From Bacillota bacterium (lineage in GTDB: Bacteria > Bacillota > Clostridia > Lachnospirales > Lachnospiraceae), in assembly GCA_023398375.1 (NCBI GenBank), contig JAEWSH010000101.1, positions 1 through 64,000 of the forward strand: a stretch of 64,000 bases of DNA, given 5' to 3'. A model generated the notes under the pieces. The model had not been told where the DNA came from. It did not search any database and was given only the letters and a program-made list of their open reading frames with translations. Both the position numbers and the translations under genes were made by a program. Below, piece by piece: positions 27,237-36,576 of the stretch; the stretch's first letter is position 1; every line of letters starts with the position of its first letter.

Positions 27237-28745
27237 ATGAATCATAATATTGTTGATTATTTGATAAGAAAAGAGAAAGAGTATCCGGATAAAAATGTTT
27301 ATTGCGGACAGGATGGTTCCTTTACCTATTCAGAACTGCTTCATCATGCAGGCTGCACGGCTACTGCAATAGCAAAGAAGAATATCATGAGGGAGCCGAT
27401 CGTCGTATTTTTGGAAAAGAGTGTCCGCTGTCTGGCATGTTTTTGGGGAATTGCCTACAGCGGCAATTTTTATACCCCGATAGATATTGATATGCCGGTT
27501 GTGAGAATAGAGAAGATTCTCAAGACTTTACAGCCTAAGGTAATGATTACGACATCAGAGTATGCCCGGAGGATAGAAACTTGTAATGTGACTGCAGAAG
27601 TACTATTATATGAGCAGATAATGGATACGCAGATAGACTATAAACTGATAGACAGAGCGAAAAATTCCGTGATCGATACAGACCTGTTGTATGTGCTATT
27701 CACGTCAGGTTCCACAGGGAATCCAAAAGGGGTGACAATATCCCATAGGGCGGTAATTGATTTTGCGGAAGCAGTAAATGAAAAGTTCAATATCGCGGAT
27801 ACAGAAATTCTGGGGAATCAGGGACCGTTCTATTTTGATCTGTCGGTATTGGATGTGTATTGCACGGTACTTGCCGGGGCGACAATGTATATTATACCCC
27901 CGGAATTATTTAAATTCCCGGTAAAGTTGTTGGAATATATTTGTGATAAGAAAATAAATGCGATTTATTGGGTACCGTCCGCGTTGGTGCTGGTCGCCAA
28001 TCTGAGGGCACTTCAAGTAGTGGATGTATCCTGCCTGCGCAAGGTGATGTTCTGCGGGGAAGTAATGCCGAATAAGCAGCTGAATGTCTGGAGAAAATAT
28101 TTGCCGGATGCCATGTTCGTGAATATGTATGGGCCGACCGAGACCACCTGTGCCAGTTCGTATTATATTGTGGATAGGACATTTGAAGATTGTGACTCTT
28201 TGCCGATCGGCTTCCCGTTCTGCAATACTGATATCCTGGTGTTGAATGAGCAGATGCAGCAGGTGAAGCGGGGCGAATTCGGAGAACTCTGTATAAGAGG
28301 TACTTCGGTAACCAATGGATATTATGGAGATACTGTGAGGACAAAAGAAGTATTGCTACAGAATCCATTGAACAATAAATCAATTGATTACATCTATATG
28401 ACAGGAGATCTGGTGACCTATAATGAGTATGATGAACTGATCTATATTTCAAGAAAAGATTTTCAGATCAAGCATATGGGACACAGAATTGAATTGGGAG
28501 AGATCGAGACAGCCATCAATTCCATAAAGGGTGTTACCACGTGCTGCTGTGTATATGATGATAAGAAGAATAAAATAACGGTATTTCTTGCAGATAAGAT
28601 AGATCAGTCGGAGCTGCTTAGCCAGGCAGCAAAGGTACTGCCGGAATATATGATTCCGGACAGAGTGTATTATCTGGAAGAACTGCCTCATAATGCAAAC
28701 GGTAAGATAGACAGAAATAAATTAAAACAAACACTGGATAAATAA
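27237..28745 (+). CDS. DltA-like amino-acid adenylation enzyme
   Basis: This 502-residue stand-alone adenylation protein activates an amino acid as AMP ester and loads a carrier. It has LFTSGSTGNPKGV (A3), YFDLSVLDVY (A4), MYGPTETTC (A5), TGDL (A7) and NGKIDRNKL (A10, catalytic lysine). The A4 region and the FCGEVMP segment match DltA closely. In DltA the cysteine of that segment shapes the D-alanine pocket, so D-alanine is the first candidate substrate. The carrier gene follows after 12 bases. No DltB- or DltD-type partner is next to it; an acyltransferase of another type is. Confidence 0.85.
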   Translation: MNHNIVDYLIRKEKEYPDKNVYCGQDGSFTYSELLHHAGCTATAIAKKNIMREPIVVFLEKSVRCLACFWGIAYSGNFYTPIDIDMPVVRIEKILKTLQPKVMITTSEYARRIETCNVTAEVLLYEQIMDTQIDYKLIDRAKNSVIDTDLLYVLFTSGSTGNPKGVTISHRAVIDFAEAVNEKFNIADTEILGNQGPFYFDLSVLDVYCTVLAGATMYIIPPELFKFPVKLLEYICDKKINAIYWVPSALVLVANLRALQVVDVSCLRKVMFCGEVMPNKQLNVWRKYLPDAMFVNMYGPTETTCASSYYIVDRTFEDCDSLPIGFPFCNTDILVLNEQMQQVKRGEFGELCIRGTSVTNGYYGDTVRTKEVLLQNPLNNKSIDYIYMTGDLVTYNEYDELIYISRKDFQIKHMGHRIELGEIETAINSIKGVTTCCCVYDDKKNKITVFLADKIDQSELLSQAAKVLPEYMIPDRVYYLEELPHNANGKIDRNKLKQTLDK

Positions 28746-28757
28746 GGGGGGCCTGAG

Positions 28758-28982
28758 ATGAAAGACAGGATCATAAAAATAGTAAAGGAAGTAAAGCCTG
28801 AATTGGCAGAATATACGGGAGATGACTTTATAGAAGCTGGTCTGATCGAATCAATGGAGATCATGGATATTGTGGTAAAGCTGGAAGAAGAATTTGAGAT
28901 AGAGATCGATCCAAGGGACATTGCCGCCGAATATTTCAAATCCGTCGAAACACTGGTGCAATTGGTTCAGAAGAATAAATAG
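28758..28982 (+). CDS. DltC-like acyl/aminoacyl carrier protein
   Basis: The 74-residue acidic protein is a carrier domain. The phosphopantetheine serine sits in GLIESMEIMD, where most carriers have DS and this one has ES. Helices and the late FKSVETLVQLV fit DltC/ACP size and order. A GGGGGG-rich ribosome binding site precedes the ATG. It should hold the aminoacyl group as a thioester made by the adenylation enzyme upstream and pass it to the acyltransferase downstream. Confidence 0.85.
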   Translation: MKDRIIKIVKEVKPELAEYTGDDFIEAGLIESMEIMDIVVKLEEEFEIEIDPRDIAAEYFKSVETLVQLVQKNK

Positions 28983-28998
28983 AAAGTAGATTGATAGG

Positions 28999-30087
28999 AT
29001 GCAGAAGATAAATTTTGATCATACGGAAAGTGAGTTTACGATCCGATGTGCAAAAAAAGAGGATATTCCTCAGATCATGCACTTCATAAAAGAGTATTGG
29101 GATGAAGGACACATATTGGCAAACAGCAGAGAGATGTTCGAATTCCAATATGTATATGGGGAAGAGGTCTGTTTTGTAATATCACAGAATAAGTCAACAT
29201 CTGAGCTGGAAGGAATACTCGGGTATATTCCCTATGGAACAGAAGGCGAAAGGGATATTTTTACTGCACTCTGGAAAGTGAGAAAGGGTAAGAATCTTTT
29301 TCAGGGAATCGATCTGCTTTATTATCTGGAACAGAATGCAAGATGCAGGGACTTATTTTGCGCAGGAATCAATCCAAAAACATTCTCTATTTATAAATAT
29401 ATGAGAAAAGAAGTTACAAAAATGGAGCATTTCTATATGCTCAATGATAGGGAAGAATATAAGATCGCCAGAATCGTAAATAAAATAATTGTAAATGTGG
29501 CAGAGATACCTTATGAAGTAAGGAGGATCGAAGAGCCGGACCAGCTGCAGATCTTCGGTGAAAATGCAGAAATGCAGATTCGGGCAATGAAAAGCAGGGA
29601 GTATGTGAAAAGGCGTTTTTTTGAGCATATTGTATATCAATATGATATTTATGAGATTAAGACAAAGCTTGGAACTGCTTATGTAGTAGGACGTGAGCAG
29701 GAGCAGGCTGGAAGCGTTATATTCAGAATTGTTGACATATGGGGATCGGATCAGGCAATATCGGGAATAGGGCTGTTCCTGAAGGATCTGATTTATAAAA
29801 AGCAGTATGAATATATAGATTGTTATGCATATGGTATCGACAATGAGATCATGCACCAGGCAGGTTTCGAAGTTGTCAGGGAAAACGATGAAAATATAAT
29901 TCCGAATTATTTTGAGCCCTTTGTCCGGGAAAACGTTACGATTCATATATTTATTCCCCCAAATAGGAAGGTGCGTATGCTGAAAGGCGATGGAGACCAG
30001 GATCGCCCGAATGCGCTGACAGGAAAGCAAGCGCCTATTGCCCAACAGAACAGAATGGGATATAATGACAGAGCAACGAACAGCTGA
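28999..30087 (+). CDS. GNAT-like acyltransferase, two-half architecture
   Basis: This 362-residue soluble protein reads as two GNAT-like halves. The N-terminal half has FTIRCAKKEDIPQIMHFI, and the second half includes VFRIVD- and FLKDLIYKK-like strands near residue 245. There are no membrane segments. Its place behind the adenylation and carrier genes suggests that it moves the carrier-bound aminoacyl group to an amine, possibly on a sugar nucleotide or nonulosonate precursor. Acceptor identity is inferred from the NeuD/NeuB/NeuC genes that follow. The C-terminal 35 residues are polar and look disordered. The ribosome binding site is weak. Confidence 0.6.
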   Translation: MQKINFDHTESEFTIRCAKKEDIPQIMHFIKEYWDEGHILANSREMFEFQYVYGEEVCFVISQNKSTSELEGILGYIPYGTEGERDIFTALWKVRKGKNLFQGIDLLYYLEQNARCRDLFCAGINPKTFSIYKYMRKEVTKMEHFYMLNDREEYKIARIVNKIIVNVAEIPYEVRRIEEPDQLQIFGENAEMQIRAMKSREYVKRRFFEHIVYQYDIYEIKTKLGTAYVVGREQEQAGSVIFRIVDIWGSDQAISGIGLFLKDLIYKKQYEYIDCYAYGIDNEIMHQAGFEVVRENDENIIPNYFEPFVRENVTIHIFIPPNRKVRMLKGDGDQDRPNALTGKQAPIAQQNRMGYNDRATNS

Positions 30088-30113
30088 CATGAGAAGGTGG
30101 CAGGCAGGTGTAC

Positions 30114-30785
30114 ATGGAAAATGAAATCAAGGATATTGTGATTATAGGCGCAAGCGGGTTTGCGAAAGAGATTCTTTTTTTAGTGGATAGAATAAATGAA
30201 CAGCAGAAAATCTGGAATATTCTGGGCTTTGTAGATAATGATCTGGAGAGAGGCACTCAGATACTTGGATGCCCGGTCATTGGAGATGATACATGGCTTG
30301 CAGGGCAGGCGAAGCCTTTGGCAGCGGTATGTGCGGTAGGCAGTCCATCACTGAAGAAAAAGATTATCCGGAAATTCAGGGATAATGCGAACATTTATTT
30401 TCCTACAGTAATTGATCCGTCTGTAATTATGTCTTCCTATGTAAGCTTCGGGCAGGGATGTATTATTTGCGCCGGTTGTATTCTTACGACAGATATCAGA
30501 TTCGGTGATTTTGTTACGCTCAATCTGGATAGTACGGTAGGTCATGATGTAAGGATCGGCGATTATACAACATTGTATCCGAGTGCTAATATATCGGGAA
30601 ATGTTACGATCGGCACCATGTCGGAGGTAGGCACCGGAGCGCATATCATACAGGGAATAACAGTTACAGATCATGTGATATTCGGAGCAGGTGCTGTGGT
30701 CATCAAAGACGTGAATGAGAGCGGAACTTTGGTGGGAAATCCTGCGCGGATGATAAAGAAAGAAAATCGAGGTCTATCAGAGTGA
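30114..30785 (+). CDS. neuD: NeuD/PglD-like sugar O/N-acyltransferase
   Basis: This is a 223-residue protein of the NeuD/PglD family. It has an N-terminal Rossmann-like part (VIIGASGFAKEILFLVD) and a left-handed beta-helix of hexapeptide repeats, ending in IFGAGAVVIKDV and LVGNPARMI. Such enzymes acetylate sialic acids or UDP-amino sugars. The chosen ATG is two codons after an in-frame GTG at 30108; either could be used. The stop overlaps the GTG start of neuB (GTGA), so the two are coupled. Confidence 0.82.
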   Translation: MENEIKDIVIIGASGFAKEILFLVDRINEQQKIWNILGFVDNDLERGTQILGCPVIGDDTWLAGQAKPLAAVCAVGSPSLKKKIIRKFRDNANIYFPTVIDPSVIMSSYVSFGQGCIICAGCILTTDIRFGDFVTLNLDSTVGHDVRIGDYTTLYPSANISGNVTIGTMSEVGTGAHIIQGITVTDHVIFGAGAVVIKDVNESGTLVGNPARMIKKENRGLSE

Positions 30786-31795
30786 GAGAGCGAACGTTGA
30801 TTATCGCAGAAGCGGGTGTAAATCATAATGGAAATCTGGAGCTGGCCAAACAGCTGGTGGATGTAGCAAAGCAATGTGAAGTGGATATTGTAAAGTTCCA
30901 GACATCGAATCCGGAAGCACTTGTGTCACGCATAGCTGCAAAAGCAGAATATCAGGTACGAAATACAGGAAACAGGGAATCACAGCTGGATATGATCAGG
31001 AAGCTGGTACTCCCTTTTTCAGAATTTAAAGAGTTGGCTGCTTATTGCAGAAAGCAGGGGATTCCGTTCTTATCAACACCTTTTGATTTAGAGAGCATAG
31101 AATTTTTAGATACATTTGACATGCCGTTCTGGAAGATTCCTTCCGGAGCAGTTACAGATTATCCGTATCTGGTAAAGATAGCAAAGACACAAAAGCCGGT
31201 TATCATGTCTACCGGTATGTGTGATCTGGAGGAGATAGCAGCGGCTTTCCAGGTACTGCGGGAGAATGGCAGTACAGATATTAAGTTAATGCATTGCAAT
31301 ACGGAATACCCTACGCCGTTTACGGATGTGAATCTGAAAGCGATGCACACTTTAGCAGAAAGATTTCATGTGGAGGTGGGTTATTCGGACCATACTTGTG
31401 GAATTGAAGTGCCGATTGCTGCAGTTGCAATGGGCGCGACGATAATAGAAAAGCATTTTACGCTGGACAGGACGATGGAAGGACCGGATCATAAGGCGAG
31501 TCTGGAACAGGAAGAGCTGCGGACTATGGTATCGTCCATCCGCAATATTGAGAAAGCGATTGGAAAGGCTGTCAAGGAACCAAGTGTTTCAGAGAAAAAA
31601 AACATGCCTGTTGCCAGAAAAAGTATTGTAGCTTCAAAGGCAATATGCGCCGGAGAGATCTTTACGGAGCAGAATATTACAACGAAACGTCCGGGCAGCG
31701 GGATCTCGCCAATGCGATGGAATGAGATACTTGGAATGCGCGCCAACAGAGATTTTCAGGTAGATGAACTGATTGAAATCGAAATCGAAGTCTAA
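30782..31795 (+). CDS. neuB: nonulosonic acid synthase (NeuB/LegI family)
   Basis: NeuB-type enzymes condense PEP with ManNAc or a related hexose to make sialic, legionaminic or pseudaminic acid. The 337-residue protein has the TIM-barrel start IIAEAGVNHNGN and KFQTSNPEALV. It also shows HCNTEYPTP, GYSDHTCG, EKHFTLD, and a C-terminal antifreeze-like domain (RKSIVASKAI, RPGSGISP). The KAEYQ and NTEYPTP segments look more like legionaminate synthases than classic NeuB, but this is not decisive. The GTG start overlaps neuD. Confidence 0.85.
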   Translation: MRERTLIIAEAGVNHNGNLELAKQLVDVAKQCEVDIVKFQTSNPEALVSRIAAKAEYQVRNTGNRESQLDMIRKLVLPFSEFKELAAYCRKQGIPFLSTPFDLESIEFLDTFDMPFWKIPSGAVTDYPYLVKIAKTQKPVIMSTGMCDLEEIAAAFQVLRENGSTDIKLMHCNTEYPTPFTDVNLKAMHTLAERFHVEVGYSDHTCGIEVPIAAVAMGATIIEKHFTLDRTMEGPDHKASLEQEELRTMVSSIRNIEKAIGKAVKEPSVSEKKNMPVARKSIVASKAICAGEIFTEQNITTKRPGSGISPMRWNEILGMRANRDFQVDELIEIEIEV

Positions 31796-31821
31796 ATCTA
31801 AATGTATTCAGGGGATATCGT

Positions 31822-32994
31822 ATGAAGAGAATATGTATTTTGACCGCAGCAAGAGCGGAATACGGATTATTGAAAAATCTAATTCAGAAATTATCCGGAG
31901 AGACGGAATTTGAAGTAGATGTAGTAGTTACCGGTGCACATCTGGCACCGGAATATGGATTGACCTTCAGGGAGATAGAGCAGGATGGAATCCGTATTGA
32001 CAAAAAAATACCTATATTATTGAGTTCAGATATGCCAGCTTCTGTGTCTAAGACTATGGGGCTGGCTTTAATTGCGTTTGGTGACTACTTTGAGGAAAAA
32101 CAGCCGGACATGCTGGTGGTGCTTGGGGACAGGTATGAGACCCTTGCAGTCTGTCTGGCCGCGATGAACCAGAGAATTCCGATCGCACATTTGAACGGTG
32201 GCGAGAAAACAGAAGGTGCGATCGATGATGCCATAAGGCATGCAATAACAAAGTTAAGCTATCTGCATTTTACGAGTACGGAAGAATATAAAAAAAGAGT
32301 GATTCAGCTGGGAGAACAGCCGGACAGAGTGTTCTGTGTGGGCGCAATGGGTGTTGAAAATGTCCTGAATCAGCCATTAATGACAAAGCAGGAGCTGGAA
32401 ACAAGCATAGGATTTGAACTGGGAGAATCCTTTGCGGTCGTAACTTATCATCCCGTGACACTGGAAAAGGAAGCGGCAGCAGGGCAGGTACAGGAATTGT
32501 TCACGGCGTTGCTCCGTATGAAAAATATGAAGTATATTATCACAAAAGCAAATGCGGATGCCGGCGGCAGGCAGATCAACAGATTATTGGATCAGTACGC
32601 GGAAGAAAATAAGGAAAGAATATTTGTAATTGAATCTTTGGGCATGAAGCGCTACCTAAGTGCGGTAAAATGGTGTAAAATGGTAATTGGTAATTCTTCC
32701 AGCGGGATTGTGGAAGCACCTTCCTTTCATATTCCGACTGTGAATATAGGAGACCGCCAGAAGGGAAGACTTCAGGCAGAGAGTGTTATTAATTGCGAAC
32801 CTGATGCCGCAGACATAGAAAAAGCCATGCTGAGGGCAATGGGGAATGAAATGATGGAAATCGCGGCCAGAACTGTGAATCCTTATGGAGAGGGCAATAC
32901 TTCAGAACAGATCACAGCGATCATTAAGAAAACGTTATTGGAAGATGGCATTCAGTTAAAGAAATCTTTTTTTGATATAGAGTTTACTATTTGA
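31822..32994 (+). CDS. neuC: hydrolysing UDP-sugar 2-epimerase (NeuC/LegG family)
   Basis: This 390-residue GT-B-fold enzyme releases ManNAc from UDP-GlcNAc (NeuC), or the diacetamido equivalent (LegG), to feed NeuB. Visible signatures are TAARAEYGLL at the start, VVLGDRYE, LNGGEKTEGAIDD, TYHPVTLE and GNSSSGIVE. Length is typical. Without the LegB/LegC dehydratase and aminotransferase in the window, sialic acid is the simplest product. Those genes may lie elsewhere. It is part of a tight run from neuD. Confidence 0.85.
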   Translation: MKRICILTAARAEYGLLKNLIQKLSGETEFEVDVVVTGAHLAPEYGLTFREIEQDGIRIDKKIPILLSSDMPASVSKTMGLALIAFGDYFEEKQPDMLVVLGDRYETLAVCLAAMNQRIPIAHLNGGEKTEGAIDDAIRHAITKLSYLHFTSTEEYKKRVIQLGEQPDRVFCVGAMGVENVLNQPLMTKQELETSIGFELGESFAVVTYHPVTLEKEAAAGQVQELFTALLRMKNMKYIITKANADAGGRQINRLLDQYAEENKERIFVIESLGMKRYLSAVKWCKMVIGNSSSGIVEAPSFHIPTVNIGDRQKGRLQAESVINCEPDAADIEKAMLRAMGNEMMEIAARTVNPYGEGNTSEQITAIIKKTLLEDGIQLKKSFFDIEFTI

Positions 32995-33016
32995 GAAACA
33001 AAGGAGCGGAACAGGC

Positions 33017-33994
33017 ATGCATATACTGGTAATTGGTCTGGGTTCTATGGGGAAGCGAAGGATTCGCCTGATAAAAGCCATGAATCCGGAATATCAAATC
33101 ATAGGAGTAGACAGTAACACTGACAGGACAGGAAAAGTGTCGGAAGAATATCAGATCACCTGTGTTTCAAGTCTGGAGAGTGTAACAGCAGAAGAGATTA
33201 CCTGTGCACTTGTGTGCACATCGCCGCTGTCACATGCAGATATCATTACAGAATGCCTGAAAAAGGGATGGCATGTATTTACGGAGATCAACCTGGTGGC
33301 AGATGCATATGAGAGGAACCAGCAGCTTGCAGAGAAAAAGGGACTTACGTTATTTTTATCCTCCACACCGGTTTACCGTGCAGAGATGAGAAAAATCCGT
33401 GAAAAGTTACAACAGAACGGACGGCCGGTATCCTATAGTTATCATGTGGGACAGTATCTGCCGGACTGGCATCCATGGGAAAGTTTTCAACAGTTTTTCG
33501 TAGGGAACAAACGGACCAATGGATGCAGGGAAATTCTGGCAATCGAGCTGCCATGGATGGGAAAGGCATTTGGGCCCATAGTCTCAGTGCAGACAATTAC
33601 GGGCAAGCATACAAAGCTGGAGATAGACTATAATGACCATTATCTGATTCAGATCCAGCATGAAAATGGTACACATGGAGTATTCATCGTGGATGTGGTG
33701 TGCCGCCAGGCAGTAAGACATCTGGAGATATTTAATGAAGATATCTACCTGGAATGGAATGGGACGCCTGACAGTCTGTTATGGAAGAATATAGAGAAGA
33801 ATGAGATGGAAAAGCTCTCATCGGATGATGCCTACGCGCGGGAAGCAGGTTATAGTGCATTTGTAAATGAATATGCCTACGTGAATGAGCTGAAAGAATT
33901 TTTCGAAGTCATGGAAAATGGAAAACAGATGGCATATACGTTTGAAGAAGATGCAGAAATGCTGAAGTGGATTGACAGGATTGAGGGAAAATAG
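33017..33994 (+). CDS. Gfo/Idh/MocA-family protein with non-canonical active site
   Basis: The 325-residue protein starts with a dinucleotide loop, VIGLGSMGKRRIRLI. The family's EKP lysine motif is replaced by TEIN, and the usual DxxxH site is replaced by AIELPW. It therefore may not be a standard dehydrogenase. Proteins of this type occur beside CMP-nonulosonate genes, where roles in modifying the sugar have been proposed. A second, canonical family member overlaps its 3' region, so the two may act as a pair. Confidence 0.75.
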   Translation: MHILVIGLGSMGKRRIRLIKAMNPEYQIIGVDSNTDRTGKVSEEYQITCVSSLESVTAEEITCALVCTSPLSHADIITECLKKGWHVFTEINLVADAYERNQQLAEKKGLTLFLSSTPVYRAEMRKIREKLQQNGRPVSYSYHVGQYLPDWHPWESFQQFFVGNKRTNGCREILAIELPWMGKAFGPIVSVQTITGKHTKLEIDYNDHYLIQIQHENGTHGVFIVDVVCRQAVRHLEIFNEDIYLEWNGTPDSLLWKNIEKNEMEKLSSDDAYAREAGYSAFVNEYAYVNELKEFFEVMENGKQMAYTFEEDAEMLKWIDRIEGK

Positions 33995-34019
33995 ATTGTT
34001 ACAGTCAGATGGGGGTCAT

Positions 34020-35000
34020 ATGGGAAAAAATGAGCAGGACAGAGGACAGGAGACGGTCAGGATCTGCATGATAGGGCTTGGTTCCATTGGAAAGAGGCAT
34101 ATTAAAAATCTGGTCAAAGTGATGAAAGCTCACGGGAAAAATTATGCTATCGATGCGTTACGGAGCAGCAGGAGGCAATTGCCGGAAGAAGTAAGGGAAC
34201 TGATCGCGGAAGAGTTTTATGATTATGAAGAACTTCCGTCAGACTATGACATCATATTTATTACGAATCCTACCGCCGGACATTATGAGGCAATTGAAAA
34301 GACGGCACAAAAAGCGGGAGCGCTTTTTGTGGAAAAGCCACTGTTCGAACATAACAGATATGACTGGAAAGCGCTTCCTCTGCGTAAAGAGGGTATCTAT
34401 TATGTGGCGTGCCCGTTAAGGCACAAGTCCATTTTGCAATATGTCAAAAACAGGATATGTAAGGAAGAAAAGATATATGCGGCAAGAGTGATTTCCTCTT
34501 CTTATCTTCCGGCATGGAGACCAGGTGTCGATTACAGGCAGGTATATAGTGCCAGAAAAGAACTGGGCGGAGGTGTGTCACTTGATCTGATTCACGAATG
34601 GGACTATCTCACTTATTTATTCGGAATGCCGGAAGAGGTAAAGTGCATACAGGGGCACGTTTCGAATCTGGAGACAAATTGTGAAGACGTCGCCTGTTAT
34701 ATTGCCGGCTATGAAGACAGGACCATCGAAGTTCATCTGGACTATTTCGGAAGAAAGTCTACACGGAAGCTGGAATTATATTGTGAGAACGATATGATCA
34801 TAGTAGATTTATTAAAGAACTGTATCCGGTATGAATCGGATGATCCGGCAAGGGAGAAATCGATTGAATTCCCGGAAGAGGATTTATACGTAAATGAAAT
34901 GCAGTATTTTTATGATGTAGTGATGGGGAAACAGGAGAATATGAATACCATAGAGCATGCAAGTGAGATTTTGAAGCTTGCTTATACTGATTCAGTCTAA
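34020..35000 (+). CDS. Gfo/Idh/MocA-family oxidoreductase
   Basis: The 326-residue protein has an NAD(P)-binding loop near residue 20 (MIGLGSIGKRHIKNL) and the intact FVEKPLF lysine motif. It also has GGGVSLDLIHEWDYL with the catalytic aspartate and histidine. It probably oxidises or reduces a hydroxyl of a sugar nucleotide or nonulosonate. The ATG at 34020 behind GGGGGT is preferred to earlier codons inside the preceding gene. It closes the NeuD-NeuB-NeuC run before a membrane glycosyltransferase. Confidence 0.82.
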   Translation: MGKNEQDRGQETVRICMIGLGSIGKRHIKNLVKVMKAHGKNYAIDALRSSRRQLPEEVRELIAEEFYDYEELPSDYDIIFITNPTAGHYEAIEKTAQKAGALFVEKPLFEHNRYDWKALPLRKEGIYYVACPLRHKSILQYVKNRICKEEKIYAARVISSSYLPAWRPGVDYRQVYSARKELGGGVSLDLIHEWDYLTYLFGMPEEVKCIQGHVSNLETNCEDVACYIAGYEDRTIEVHLDYFGRKSTRKLELYCENDMIIVDLLKNCIRYESDDPAREKSIEFPEEDLYVNEMQYFYDVVMGKQENMNTIEHASEILKLAYTDSV

Positions 35001-35055
35001 CAGAAGACAGTTTGAGTTAGTTTTATTATAAATACGATTATTTCAGGAGGAAATT

Positions 35056-36504
35056 ATGACAGAAGTACAAAAGAGGAATAAAACAATAGTATTTGAGAAA
35101 ATCACATTATACTTATTTGGAGCGATCATGGCAATTTATCAATTGATCTGTTGCAACAATAATGCGATATGGTGTGACGAAGCATATTCAGTCGATCTGG
35201 CCCGGGCTAGTTTTCGGGACACGATCTATCAAACAGCAATAGATGTACATCCGCCCTTACATTATATTGAATTAAAGATACTTGGGAGGCTGTTTGGTTT
35301 TCATGGTTTTGTAATTCATTTAGCAGCCTGGATACCATTTTTTTTGTTACTATTAGTAACAGTTACGCTATTTTATAAGAAATTTGGATTTGAAGCTTCT
35401 TTTATATTTTTGCTGTTAGTAACATGTATACCATGTTCGGTAACTAATTCAACGCAGATCAGGATGTATTCATTAGCAATTTTTCTTGTTACCATGTGCT
35501 TTTATTATGAATATGAGATTGTGAATGAACCCAAAAAATCAAATTGGATATTAATGACATTCTTTGGAATAGCGGCAGCATACTCCCATTATTTTGCTTT
35601 CGCAGCGGTATGTGCAATATATGGCTGCCTATTTTTAACTTTATTGTTTACGAACAAAAAGCAGCTGAAGAATTTTGCTATTTGTTCTTTCCTGTCATTA
35701 GTAAGTTATGCGCCTTGGTTATCTTATTTTATTAAAAGCATCATCCGGGTCAACAAAGGGTTCTGGGTGAGTGAAGTACCGGGCTTATGGGAATGTATAT
35801 CCTTTTTATTTGGAGATGGTCTTTGTGGCGTGGCTTTATTTGGAATATATATCATTACTCTGTTACTTATCGTCCTGAGCGTTTTTGGAATCGGATTAAA
35901 AAAACTACATATTTCAATCTCTGATAAGGAATCAATTGGAGTATTAACGGCATTTTTTGTGAATGTTATAGTATTCCTGTTCGGAATAGGATATTCCATT
36001 TTGATCAGACCGATGTTCTTATCGAGATATTTATATACCTTTGCAGGAGTAGTGTGGTTGGGATTTTCTATCGGATTATCAAAGATCACAAAAAGAAAAA
36101 TAGTTTTTATAGTAGTGGCAGCAGTGATCTTGGGCTTTAATATATCGAATATTGCCAGCAAACTTGTTTTTCAGAACAAGATCGATAAGGAAACAATTGA
36201 AACAGTGAATTATATTGAGGAAAATTATGATGACAGCACGATCATGATCTCGAACTGGGGACAATTCACAGATAGAATTTTTGACTATTATTTACCTGAT
36301 AAGTTAGGGGAAGATTGGGATTCTGCAAACTGGACAGATATAGCAAACTTTCAGACGGTGTATTTTTTTGGTGATTCTGAAATGAGTGATGAATATGTAA
36401 ACATACTTCATCAAAATGGATTTAACGAGATTGTTTTACTCAAAGAAACATATTTGGGAAGATATCCGGTCTATCTATATTATATTGCCCATGGTGCAAA
36501 TTAG
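35056..36504 (+). CDS. GT39/ArnT-type membrane glycosyltransferase
   Basis: This 482-residue polytopic GT-C protein has about 11 hydrophobic segments. The first outer loop holds the acidic pair in WCDEAYS, and DVHPPLHYIE follows, typical of protein O-mannosyltransferase/ArnT-like enzymes. They take a sugar from a polyprenyl phosphate and attach it at the outer face. The C-terminal 100 residues are soluble. AGGAGG precedes the ATG. It is more AT-rich than the genes on either side. The acceptor is unknown. Confidence 0.8.
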   Translation: MTEVQKRNKTIVFEKITLYLFGAIMAIYQLICCNNNAIWCDEAYSVDLARASFRDTIYQTAIDVHPPLHYIELKILGRLFGFHGFVIHLAAWIPFFLLLLVTVTLFYKKFGFEASFIFLLLVTCIPCSVTNSTQIRMYSLAIFLVTMCFYYEYEIVNEPKKSNWILMTFFGIAAAYSHYFAFAAVCAIYGCLFLTLLFTNKKQLKNFAICSFLSLVSYAPWLSYFIKSIIRVNKGFWVSEVPGLWECISFLFGDGLCGVALFGIYIITLLLIVLSVFGIGLKKLHISISDKESIGVLTAFFVNVIVFLFGIGYSILIRPMFLSRYLYTFAGVVWLGFSIGLSKITKRKIVFIVVAAVILGFNISNIASKLVFQNKIDKETIETVNYIEENYDDSTIMISNWGQFTDRIFDYYLPDKLGEDWDSANWTDIANFQTVYFFGDSEMSDEYVNILHQNGFNEIVLLKETYLGRYPVYLYYIAHGAN

Positions 36505-36576
36505 TATCGGCAAATGATGTTTTTAGAATAGAGATAAGATAAACGTGCTAAAAATATATGAAGAAAGGGATAATAA

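Noticed and set aside
27910..28452. Minus-strand frame of 180 codons opposite the adenylation gene
   Set aside because: It covers the conserved A5-A8 region of the enzyme in antisense and has no independent features.
27237..28982. Start of an ordinary dlt operon
   Set aside because: DltB and DltD do not follow. The MBOAT proteins in the window are far away and each has its own SGNH partner, so classic teichoic-acid alanylation is not supported.
29353..30090. Minus-strand open frame of 245 codons opposite the GNAT-like gene
   Set aside because: There is no recognisable domain or translation signal. The sense strand carries a coherent operon gene, so this is a shadow frame from codon bias.
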